Assembly (NCBI GenBank): GCA_052390115.1
Contig: JBQTHE010000069.1
Span: forward strand, 38,475 to 102,474
DNA: 64,000 nt
Reading direction: 5' to 3'
DNA from: GCA-003244245 sp052390115
GTDB lineage: Bacteria > Actinomycetota > Actinomycetes > Mycobacteriales > Pseudonocardiaceae
Part shown: one piece after another, positions 57,191-64,000 of the stretch
Numbering within the stretch: the stretch's first letter is position 1
How the letters are laid out: every line of letters starts with the position of its first letter
Program-made: the position numbers and the translations under genes
The notes under the pieces: generated by a model
The model's input: only the letters and a program-made list of their open reading frames with translations
Databases searched by the model: none
What the model was told of the DNA's origin: nothing

Positions 57191-57845
57191 GATCATCAGC
57201 TACCTGAGCAGCCCGAGTAACCGGGCGAAGGTGTTCGAGCTGTTCGGCGAGCACGTCGTCCTCGCTGTGCTGCCGCTGCTCATCGGGCTGGCGGTGGCGG
57301 TGCCGCTGGGGTGGGCGGCGCAGCGGGTGCGCTGGCTGCGGGCGCCGCTGCTCGGGTCGGCCAGCGTGCTCTACACGGTGCCGTCGCTGGCCCTGTTCGT
57401 GATCATGCCGGGCATCCTGGGTACCCGGATCCTGGACGGCACGAACGTGGTGGTGGCGTTGGCGCTGTACACGGCTGCGCTGCTGGTTCGGCCGGTGGCC
57501 GACGCGCTGGGCGCGGTGCCGGGACACGTGGTGGCCGCGGCCACCGCTATGGGCTACCAGCCGGCCCGGCGATTCGTCGCCATCGAGTTGCCGATGGCTG
57601 TTCCGGTGCTGGCCGCCGGTGTCCGGGTGGCGTCGGTGAGCAACATCAGCCTGGTCAGCGTGGGGGCGCTGATCGGTACCGGCGGGTTGGGCCAGCTGTT
57701 CACCGAGGGCTTCCAGACCCGGTACCTGGCGCCGATCGTGATCGGCATCGTGCTGACTGTGGTGCTGGCGCTGGCGATGGACCTGCTGCTGGTTGGTCTA
57801 CGGCGGGTGCTCTCCCCCTGGACACGGGCAGAGGCGAGAGCGTGA
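57180..57845 (+). CDS. ABC importer permease 1 (OpuCB/ProW-like)
   Basis: The 221-residue permease has about five to six helices, beginning with LAVLPLLIGLAVAVPLGWAAQ, and the cytoplasmic coupling loop AAATAMGYQPARRFVAIELPMAVPVL, the EAA-type loop that docks on the ATPase. Start ATG 57180 lies in the 3' end of the ATPase gene. It probably pairs with permease 2. Confidence 0.9.
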   Translation: MLTEIISYLSSPSNRAKVFELFGEHVVLAVLPLLIGLAVAVPLGWAAQRVRWLRAPLLGSASVLYTVPSLALFVIMPGILGTRILDGTNVVVALALYTAALLVRPVADALGAVPGHVVAAATAMGYQPARRFVAIELPMAVPVLAAGVRVASVSNISLVSVGALIGTGGLGQLFTEGFQTRYLAPIVIGIVLTVVLALAMDLLLVGLRRVLSPWTRAEARA

Positions 57846-58540
57846 TCCTCTCCCAGGTGCTGGCCTGGTTCGCCGACGCGGCGCACTGGCGGGGCCCCGA
57901 TGGTGTCCCGGTCCGGATCGCCGAGCACCTGTACTACACCGTCATCACGGTGCTCATCGCGTCGGTGATCGCGGTGCCGCTCGGGTTGTTGGTCGGGCAC
58001 ACCTCCCGGGGTGGGGTGGCGCTGGTCGGGCTGGCCAACGCGATGCGGGCACTGCCCACGCTGGGCCTGCTGACCTTCCTGTTCCTGCTGCTGCGCTCGC
58101 AGGAGGTGTCCACGGTGGTCGCGCTGGTCGTGATGGCGGTGCCCCCGGTGCTGGCCGGCAGCTACGCCGGCGTGCAGAGCGTCGAGGCCGACGTGGTCGA
58201 CGCCGCCCGGGGGATGGGCATGACGTCGGCGCAGCGCCTGTTTCAGGTCGAGCTGCCGGGTGCCCTGCCGTTGCTGCTCGGTGGGCTACGCAGCGCGGTG
58301 CTGCAGGTGGTGGCGACCACCACCGTGGCGGCCTACCTGGGTCTGGGCGGTCTAGGCCGGCTGCTGCTGGACGGGCTACGTTCGGGACCGGCGGGTTACC
58401 CGCAGATGGTGGCCGGGGCGCTGCTCACCGCTGGGCTGGCGGTAGCGCTGGATCTGCTACTGGCCGGAGTGCAGCGGCTCGCGGTACCCACCGGGGTGCG
58501 ACTGTCCGCGGTGAGCGCGGACTCGCGGGGACGCGGCTGA
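57842..58540 (+). CDS. ABC importer permease 2 (OpuCD-like)
   Basis: The 232-residue permease has helices including YYTVITVLIASVIAVPLGLL and the coupling loop VDAARGMGMTSAQRLFQVELP. GTG 57842 overlaps the stop of permease 1 (GTGA). Together the two small permeases form the transmembrane channel, as in OpuC systems where two different permeases are used. Confidence 0.9.
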   Translation: MILSQVLAWFADAAHWRGPDGVPVRIAEHLYYTVITVLIASVIAVPLGLLVGHTSRGGVALVGLANAMRALPTLGLLTFLFLLLRSQEVSTVVALVVMAVPPVLAGSYAGVQSVEADVVDAARGMGMTSAQRLFQVELPGALPLLLGGLRSAVLQVVATTTVAAYLGLGGLGRLLLDGLRSGPAGYPQMVAGALLTAGLAVALDLLLAGVQRLAVPTGVRLSAVSADSRGRG

Positions 58541-58565
58541 GGATCGCAACGGAGGATGAGGATCG

Positions 58566-59435
58566 ATGACACGCATCGCAGCGCTGATCATGGCTGTCAT
58601 GGTGGTCGGCACGGCCTGCGGGTCTGGCAACCCGCTGGCCGGGGGCGGCAGCGGCGGTGCTGTCGTGGTCGGCTCGGCCGACTTCGCCGAGAGCGAGCTG
58701 CTCATGGAGATATACGCCGCGGCGCTGCGCAAGGCGGGGATCGAGGTGCAGACCCGCCCCCGGCTAGGTACCCGCGAGATCACCAACGTCGCGGTGCAGG
58801 ACGGATCGATCACCGTGATGCCCGAGTACTCCGGCAACCTGTTGCAGTCGGTCGACCCGAACGCGACCGCAACGGCGGCAGATGACGTATACGCCGCGCT
58901 GCAGCAGTCCCTGCCGCGGGGTCTGGAGGTGCTCGAGCAGTCCGCGGCGGAGGATTCCGACGTCCTGGTCGTCACCCAGCAGACTGCTCAGACCCTGGGA
59001 CTCACCAGCATGGACCAGCTCGGTCCGCGTTGCGGGCAGCTCACCCTGGGCGCCGCCGGTGAGTGGCCAGGGCGCTGGCAGGACAAGATCGCCCAGGTCT
59101 ACGGATGCACGTTCGGCCAGATCCTCAGCACCGACCCGGCCGGTCCGGTGACGCTGGAGGCATTGCGCAGCGGGCAGGCCCAGATCGTGAACCTGTTCAC
59201 CACCTCACCCGACATCGCCGCTAACGGGTGGGTCGAGCTGGCGGACCCGAAGAACATGTACCCGGCTCAGCGCATCCTGCCGCTGGTGCGCGCCGGGGCG
59301 CTGAACCAGGCGGGTGCCGATGCGCTCAACCAGGTCTCAGCCGCGCTGACCACCGAGAAGCTCACCGAGCTCAACCGGCGGGTGATCGATGAGCGAGCGG
59401 TTCCGGCAGACCTGGCCAAGGACTTCGTGGGCTGA
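58566..59435 (+). CDS. Substrate-binding lipoprotein of the importer (OpuCC/ProX-like)
   Basis: The 289-residue lipoprotein has a signal peptide ending VGTAC (Cys about residue 18), then VVVGSADFAESELLMEIYAAAL and VMPEYSGNLLQ, the typical ligand-binding fold of the OpuAC/ProX type II family. The aromatic cage residues are not certain by eye, so betaine, choline or carnitine cannot be told apart. ATG 58566 is preceded by ggaggatgagga. Last gene of the operon. Confidence 0.9.
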   Translation: MTRIAALIMAVMVVGTACGSGNPLAGGGSGGAVVVGSADFAESELLMEIYAAALRKAGIEVQTRPRLGTREITNVAVQDGSITVMPEYSGNLLQSVDPNATATAADDVYAALQQSLPRGLEVLEQSAAEDSDVLVVTQQTAQTLGLTSMDQLGPRCGQLTLGAAGEWPGRWQDKIAQVYGCTFGQILSTDPAGPVTLEALRSGQAQIVNLFTTSPDIAANGWVELADPKNMYPAQRILPLVRAGALNQAGADALNQVSAALTTEKLTELNRRVIDERAVPADLAKDFVG

Positions 59436-59940
59436 CACCCCAGATTGGTGGCATATCAGCTCAGCCAGCCAACCGGGCCGGCGTGGCCGGCAGGCTGCTT
59501 GAGCCAACGGCGCCCTGGTAGGGCACCGGAGCCACCACGGTGCAGGTGGGATCCGGCCTCCGGAGGCGGGAGCGCAGGTTCGAATCCTGCCGGGGGCACT
59601 CACCTTTCGCCGGGTAATCAGGCCCTGAGCTGCTACAACGCGTTCGGGGCCTGAACTTTCGGTGGGCCAACCGTACGCCGGTCACACCGTGACTCACGTC
59701 GGTGCGTCTGCGGGCAGGCCCGGTGCGGCGTCCGACCCACTCCGCCACCCCAGGAACTGGACACCGCCATTCAGCCACAGCGACAAGTCGGCGCAACACC
59801 GGCCAGCTCCGGTAGCCGCCAAGTCGCCATGCAGTCGATGTTGCGTCCTCTTGCCACCGCAGCAGCAGACGGCAAACCGCCAATTGTTTGCGCCTGCGAG
59901 CTTCCGCCTGTATGACTCTTCGTACCCACCTGAGACAACA
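59436..59940. other. Gene-poor stretch at the edge of the accessory region
   Basis: This 505-bp stretch has no supportable gene. It contains the tRNA-Arg-like segment (59550-59598) and a hairpin tcaggccct/ggggcctga near 59615-59655. The frames that cross it on either strand translate into tRNA-antisense-like and low-complexity sequence. Confidence 0.6.
59550..59598 (+). pseudogene. 3' part of tRNA-Arg(CCG), likely attachment site
   Basis: The segment holds an anticodon arm ccggc-ctccgga-ggcgg (anticodon CCG), a variable loop, the perfect T arm gcagg-ttcgaat-cctgc (59574-59590) and the acceptor 3' strand cgggggc plus a (59591-59598). The 5' acceptor strand gcccccg and the D arm are missing or ruined, and the anticodon stem has lost pairing. 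Such 3' tRNA ends are the usual attachment sites of integrative elements. Confidence 0.65.
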
Positions 59941-60357
59941 CTAGTCGGAATGTCCCGCATCAGCATCATCGGTCGTAAAAACAATTGCTTCCCGATCGCT
60001 CACCTCAGCATACAGCTTCCAAACCTTCATCGCATGGTAGGCAACTCCGTTTGGCAATCGGCCATAGGATTCGTCGATGCCACGCCTGTACGCCAGCGAG
60101 CACGAAAGGAGCAATTTCACAACCTCCGCGCGCTCTTCCGTCGGCAACTCGAAATGCTTGACAACCTCAAGGTGGGCCGCAGTCATAGTTTCCCAAACCC
60201 GCAACTCCAATTCCGGATGAATGTCTCGGTACAGATCTGTAATGAACTTCTTAAAGTCACCAACCACGTCCGGAGAAGCCGAGCCGAGCGTATTGACTAT
60301 GTTTAGCACGCGAATGACGACATGACCTTCGGCCTGAAACTCCGACGGTAGAGGCAT
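59941..60357 (-). CDS. Protein of unknown function overlapping the TIR gene
   Basis: The 138-residue frame (PLPSEFQAEGHVVIRVLNIV ... YRRGIDESYGRLPNGVAYHAM) has no domain I recognise and appears all-helical. ATG 60357 lies inside the TIR gene, out of frame, with a 55-bp overlap. It is either a small partner protein or the C-terminal part of the TIR protein separated by a -1 frameshift; the frame is open back to a TAG near 60402. Base use is more A/T rich than in the core genes. Confidence 0.5.
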   Translation of the reverse strand: MPLPSEFQAEGHVVIRVLNIVNTLGSASPDVVGDFKKFITDLYRDIHPELELRVWETMTAAHLEVVKHFELPTEERAEVVKLLLSCSLAYRRGIDESYGRLPNGVAYHAMKVWKLYAEVSDREAIVFTTDDADAGHSD

Positions 60358-60878
60358 CTGCGCACCTGGTCGAGCGGTGCGTTCGTCACCTTTCCGGTCC
60401 CTCTAGCGCGCAAGAGCGCCCGCAGCATCGATACCCGCCGCGCCAGATCAGGCCGTATAGCGCGAAGCACAGCTTCCGCAATTTCTGGCAATTCCAGACC
60501 TGATGTTACAACTGCGACCTTGTCTGCGAGCGGCGGGGAGAATTCAAGGATATCCTCATACGAGATGTTGTGCCAGATCGGGATGATCACTTTATCCGCA
60601 CCGGCCATCTCTTTGGCCGTCAGGCCGCGTAGTTCGTACTCGGGCCAACGCTTCAGGATGAAATTGCGACTGACGACAACAAGACCGTAGCGCGCCCTGG
60701 CTAGCCCTTTATCTATAGAACGTGACAAACTGTCGCCAGCCGTGAGGGTAAACTCGTCGTACCACACCTTGACGCCGACGCGTCGCAGGTAATCCGCTAA
60801 AGGTCGAACCAATTCATCCTTGTCCTCCGAAGCATGCGAAATAAACAACTCGATACCGTCTAGGTCGTCAGTCACCAT
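60303..60878 (-). CDS. TIR-domain protein, putative NADase effector
   Basis: The 191-residue protein has a TIR domain at residues 8-150: IELFISHASEDKDELVRPLA (box 1), KVWYDEFTLTAGDSLSRSID (BB loop), YGLVVVSRNFI, and W78-PEY-E82-L with the expected catalytic Glu82. Bacterial TIR domains cleave NAD or make signal nucleotides in anti-phage defence. The tail (150-191) is basic and may be the product of a frameshift into the next frame. Codon use is less GC-rich than in neighbours. Confidence 0.8.
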   Translation of the reverse strand: MVTDDLDGIELFISHASEDKDELVRPLADYLRRVGVKVWYDEFTLTAGDSLSRSIDKGLARARYGLVVVSRNFILKRWPEYELRGLTAKEMAGADKVIIPIWHNISYEDILEFSPPLADKVAVVTSGLELPEIAEAVLRAIRPDLARRVSMLRALLRARGTGKVTNAPLDQVRRCLYRRSFRPKVMSSFAC

Positions 60879-61073
60879 GCGGACAGACTAGTCCCTCCTT
60901 TCGCGGCCTTCTAACGACAGTCGTCTTACGGATGTTGAAATCTGCGATGCGCCCACGTAGAGCAGCTATTCCATGCCCAACGCGAAGCTGTGCCGCAACC
61001 TGCACGACGCGGCATAGGCGCTCGCCAGGGCGACGAACCTCTTCGCTGTGTCCGGGCCGTGGATCTACCCGTG

Positions 61074-62078
61074 TTAATTCTCGTAGCGTCTCGTCACAAC
61101 AAAATTCGTGTCGGCGAGCGGCTCTCCGACGGGAGTTTTAGCCCACGCGGCGAGTTGCTCCGGTCGCCCTCCGCTGCGGTTCAGCAGCTCTATGATCTTG
61201 GAGGCTGTTGGTGGCGCTGAAAGGACGCAACGAAGTACGGCTTCCCCTGTAGCGGTACTGTCCTCGTACTCCGGATCATCGAGGTCGATATCCCATCGGC
61301 ATATTCCAACACGCCACTCGTCACGGCCGTAGTCACCATTGGGCAGCGGGGCGTCCACATTGAGGAAGTAGCGATCCGGGCCGTATGGAGCAGGATCGTC
61401 CGTAATGGTGAACTCCTCCACGACCAGCATCGCGCTGTCGTTGCCGCACCGCGTGTGCGCGTCGAGCAGCAACCGCAGATTGTCTACTCCTCTCCTGAGC
61501 TCCTCATTGGTAATGCCCTTCTCCAGGCGGTTCAAGCGGTCGCGATCATCGTCACTCAGTCCATCCATCCCGCCTTCGAAGGCCACGAAAGGATTCTCGA
61601 AGTCCCAATTACGCCGGTTCTCCGTCTCAGGTGGCGAGATCCCCTCCGAGTACTCAGCCAATGCGTCACGGAGTCCACGCGCCTCCGCCTCCAACTCCGC
61701 ACTGATTGCTGTCCGAACGGGTACCGGCACAACCGCCATAGCGTCGTCCAGATCAGTCAGTGCTCGATGGAGGAGGAGCTTCACATGCTCATACCAGAGG
61801 CTGTGCGCGCCGTCGAGCAGGGCGGCGCGAGCACTTCTGTCGATCAGCGCAGCAAGCTGCTCCCTTGGGTAGCGGTCAATGCGATCGTCTCGGATGTCCC
61901 ATACACTGACCGGCACGGTGGCGCAGGCAGAGATCCGGTTGAGTGCATCGACGATCGGCTCCGCGAGCTCGGCATCATCAACGCTGGTGACGGTCGACGA
62001 CATCACACCGACCGGTCCGCGGTAAGTGGCCAGGATCTGAACCTTTCCGCGGTTCGGATGCTGGGAGTAGATGGTCAC
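61074..62078 (-). CDS. Unknown 334-residue protein of the accessory island
   Basis: From GTG 62078, chosen because gaaggggc precedes it, the protein reads VTIYSQHPNRGKVQILATYR at the start and FVVTRRYEN at the end. It is acidic overall, with many helices (about residues 60-160) and a strand-rich C-terminal half (DPAPYGPDRYFLNVDAPLPN, EWRVGICRWDIDLDDPEYE). The frame extends upstream to 62282 without conserved features. I recognise no domain. It lies 195 bp upstream of the TIR gene on the same strand. Confidence 0.5.
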   Translation of the reverse strand: MTIYSQHPNRGKVQILATYRGPVGVMSSTVTSVDDAELAEPIVDALNRISACATVPVSVWDIRDDRIDRYPREQLAALIDRSARAALLDGAHSLWYEHVKLLLHRALTDLDDAMAVVPVPVRTAISAELEAEARGLRDALAEYSEGISPPETENRRNWDFENPFVAFEGGMDGLSDDDRDRLNRLEKGITNEELRRGVDNLRLLLDAHTRCGNDSAMLVVEEFTITDDPAPYGPDRYFLNVDAPLPNGDYGRDEWRVGICRWDIDLDDPEYEDSTATGEAVLRCVLSAPPTASKIIELLNRSGGRPEQLAAWAKTPVGEPLADTNFVVTRRYEN

Positions 62079-62202
62079 GAGGATAGCCCCTTCCGGCCGA
62101 CGGCCCACTATGGGACGCGTCGACGAGTACTGGGAAGCGCGACAAGCAAAGGCGGTGGCGAAGGCGCGCTCCAACGCTCCATGCCTGAAGGGAAGTCGGC
62201 GG

Positions 62203-62445
62203 TTATTCAGGTCCGATCCCGAACTCCTTGCCTGGACGCGACCGTACCACATGCGCGACCGTGACGACAACCACACCGCCATCCGACCCGGTGGCTGGCC
62301 TGCCGACCAGACACGAGCACTCCGGCCGTGGCCATATCAACTGCCCATCGACCGACGGCCATAACGCCGCACTTATCGGATGGGAACCACCCTGGGTGAA
62401 CTCACGCCGGTGTTCATGGGGCGCGTACACGGCCACCGCCGCCAT
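62203..62445 (-). CDS. Small hypothetical protein, doubtful
   Basis: From ATG 62445 the 80-residue frame reads MAAVAVYAPHEHRREF ... LWPSVDGQLIWPRPECSCL ... VVVVTVAHV, a less random composition than other frames here, and ggaaggggc lies 12 bases upstream. It is divergent from the HicA/HicB-like locus. No domain recognised. Confidence 0.3.
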   Translation of the reverse strand: MAAVAVYAPHEHRREFTQGGSHPISAALWPSVDGQLIWPRPECSCLVGRPATGSDGGVVVVTVAHVVRSRPGKEFGIGPE

Positions 62446-62511
62446 GATCAGCGCTCGCCCCTTCCTCGCCCACAATTCCTGGTCCATCCGCCGGGTTGCC
62501 CGGCCGATTCG

Positions 62512-62691
62512 ATGGAGGCGGCCATCCGGCATCATCGCCGCGGGTCGCATCGCGTCCTCGTCAAGGACGATCGGCAGCGCATCTGGGCTTACCATGAGGG
62601 CGTTGACCTCGGTGGGTCGGCGATGGCTCGGATCGCCAAAGACTACGGCTACACCCCCGCTGAGCTGCGCAAGCTACAGGACGATGATCAC
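62512..62691 (+). pseudogene. HicA-like toxin segment fused in frame to HicB
   Basis: The frame from ATG 62512 reads RRGSHRVLVKDDRQRIWAYH and SAMARIAKDYGYTPAELRKL, resembling the G-S-H strand and C-terminal helix of HicA toxins. The N-terminal helix of HicA is not recognisable and no stop separates it from the HicB-like part. It is either a truncated toxin or a toxin-antitoxin fusion. Confidence 0.4.
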
Positions 62692-62916
62692 ATGAGCATC
62701 ACGCTGCGAGCCGAATTCTTCTTCGACGACGAGGCGAACACCTGGCACTACCGCGTACCTGCTCTACACATCAACGGCGGCGGCACGCCGACTCGCGAGG
62801 ACGCCCAGCGCGAGTGCATGGACGCGATCGCGTTTGCCCTGGAAGGTGACCCGAGCGAGTACGACAGCGACACCCAGGCAATCGCCCTCGAAGTGTCCGT
62901 CGCACCTGCCGCCTAA
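62692..62916 (+). CDS. HicB-like antitoxin
   Basis: From ATG 62692 the 74-residue protein reads MSITLRAEFFFDDEANTWHY, RVPALHINGGGTPTREDAQRE and CMDAIAFALEGDP, the small partial-RNase-H fold of HicB antitoxins (beta-beta-beta-alpha with GGGTPT turn). There is no DNA-binding C-terminal domain. cagga stands upstream of the ATG. The frame is continuous with the HicA-like segment before it, so translation may instead start further upstream. Confidence 0.6.
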   Translation: MSITLRAEFFFDDEANTWHYRVPALHINGGGTPTREDAQRECMDAIAFALEGDPSEYDSDTQAIALEVSVAPAA

Positions 62917-62929
62917 TGGCTGACCCCGC

Positions 62930-63671
62930 CTACTACGGCTTGCGCTTGCGGTCAGGCTCGTCGACAGATGGACGACAGAGATCTCGCGCTGCGGACATGA
63001 CCGGCGGTGCTCGTCGCTCGTGCAAGGGGTTCGTGCAATGAACTACGGGACACCACGGCAACTCATGAGACGCGAACCAAAGAAAACGGAACGGGAAGAC
63101 ACCAGAGACAGGCATGATCGGTGTCTTACCGGCCTCCGGAAGCGGCAATCACCTTGCCGATGCAGTGGCATGGTTCGGTGTTAGGTCATCCCTGAAGGAG
63201 CGGGGCCGGTCAAGCCCTTCCTGGGGGGTGCTGATCTTCTTTTTCACCTGCTCCGCCAGGTCTTGGGCGCGCCGAGACAAGGCGTCAGGGTCAAGGATCG
63301 GCCTATGGGCCGATCGCGTAGCGGCCGGAGGTCCTTGACGCCGGCGCCGCTGGGCGCATGCTGTTCACGGCGGAGAAGGGGTGGTTGTTTCTGCTGTGGT
63401 CGTCGTGGGTGGTCGGGTGCGTGCTCCAGGTCGGTTTCCCGGATGTGGACAGGCCCCGGTGAGGGGCTGTCGGTCATCCCTTCGCTGCGCGAGGCGGCAT
63501 GGAGTGCTGCGACAGGTGCGGTCGGTCGGGGTCAATCAGAAGACCAGGAGGGTTATCGGAAACTATTCTCCGTTAGTTTGCTGACCGGCGTGTCGGTCCC
63601 ACAATAAGGCCCGACCCCTCGAGAGAATTGAAAGGTCTTTCTCACGGATCTTTCATTCCCCGGAGGGGCCG
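62930..63671. other. Gene-poor 740-bp stretch before the IS remnant
   Basis: No frame on either strand is convincing. An imperfect inverted repeat ggcgtca...agga (63281-63297) / tccttgacgcc (63332-63342) with cggcctatgggccg between is present. Several frames overlap here on both strands, a sign of non-coding or decayed DNA. Confidence 0.5.
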
Positions 63672-64000
63672 GTGCGCACCAATCGTACTATCGGGATGAG
63701 CCAGGTTCAATTCGGGGAGCTTCTTCGGCGTGTCGAGGAACTCATCACCTGGGACAAAGGGGTCGGACGCCCTCGTGGTTTGACATTGGCGCAGGGCCTG
63801 AAGGCGACCCAATATTACTGAGGAGGTGATCGCCGAGCTGTTGTTCGTGAGCCAGTCGGTCATCTCCGAGACCATCTCCACTCTCGAAGGTGTGATCGTG
63901 AAGGCGCTCAAGGACTTCGAGCCGGACCTGGCCGAGGCGGCCGAAGGCCTCGCCGGGCGCGTGGCTGTGATCGACGGCTCGCTGCATCCCTGCTGGTCAT
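63672..64000 (+). pseudogene. IS5-like transposase, internally damaged and cut by the window edge
   Basis: GTG 63672 opens VRTNRTIGMSQVQFGELLRR ... GRPRGLTLAQGLKATQYY and stops at TGA 63819-63821. The next frame continues NITEEVIAELLFVSQSVISE, TISTLEGVIVKALKDFEPDL and VAVIDGSLHPCWS. The first part is the helix-turn-helix head (HTH_Tnp_4 type) and VIDGS holds the first catalytic Asp of the DDE domain. About ten residues and the frame are lost between ATQ and NITEEV, so it is probably inactive. The gene continues past the right edge. Confidence 0.8.

Noticed and set aside
59522..59598. Functional tRNA-Arg gene
   Set aside because: The 5' acceptor strand gcccccg and a D arm cannot be found and the anticodon stem is mispaired, so only a 3' part is claimed.
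63244..63607. Frames on both strands near 63244-63607
   Set aside because: They overlap one another, have low-complexity Arg/Ser/Pro composition and no ribosome binding site.

Overview
The window reads as chromosomal DNA of a high-GC actinomycete, most likely Pseudonocardiales (Pseudonocardiaceae-like). The evidence is the dense GC-rich coding, frequent GTG starts, ATGA/GTGA gene overlaps, many leaderless-looking genes (TANNNT 6-9 nt before the start codon), F420 genes, two WhiB proteins, MtrAB-LpqB, SigR/RsrA, a nickel superoxide dismutase, a bL37 peptide and a DUF397 remnant. The family-level placement is inference.

Layout. 1-4412 (minus): an M50 protease, a YihY protein and the F420 genes fbiA-fbiB followed by a NUDIX gene cut by the edge. 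4598-12610: whiB2, a large membrane protein, a zincin-like protein, DUF3499, then the mannose-phosphate block manB / Trm112-like / SIS / manA. 12762-17393: a cation diffusion facilitator, an APC permease, a stand-alone biotin carboxylase and an iron-regulated lipoprotein. 17687-27394: the conserved envelope and secretion block tmk-mtrA-mtrB-lpqB-comF-hpf-secA.

27478-32629 is an accessory, partly decayed stretch: an ABC-F protein, a BrnT-like toxin/antitoxin pair, a frameshifted copy of part of the ABC-F gene, remnants of an XRE regulator and its DUF397 partner, a frameshifted coiled-coil gene and a histidyl-tRNA synthetase. 32706-47043 returns to a conserved actinobacterial order: an Rv3235-like protein, a SpoU methyltransferase, DUF6912, pruA, a sulfotransferase, rsgA, aroA, a SRAP protein, a hydrolase, sigR-rsrA, bL37, a BCCP-like protein, pdtaS and whiB1 (compare Rv3219-Rv3223c of M. 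tuberculosis). 47250-59435 holds sodN and its protease sodX, rfbC, a PAS-GGDEF-EAL protein, a PaoABC-type aldehyde oxidoreductase and a four-gene betaine/choline-type ABC importer.

59550-64000 looks like the start of a mobile island: the 3' part of a tRNA-Arg(CCG) gene, a TIR-domain gene with an overlapping partner, an unknown 334-residue protein, a HicA/HicB-like locus and a damaged IS transposase. These genes use more A/T than their neighbours.

Regulation visible in the sequence: a textbook SigR promoter upstream of sigR, an iron-box promoter before the Tp34/P19-like lipoprotein, and a CRP-type palindrome upstream of whiB1. The window is also rich in short repeats: four families of intergenic palindromes, a 22-bp repeat found in four clusters (three of them starting at a gene's stop codon), and 15-bp in-frame tandem repeats in four proteins.
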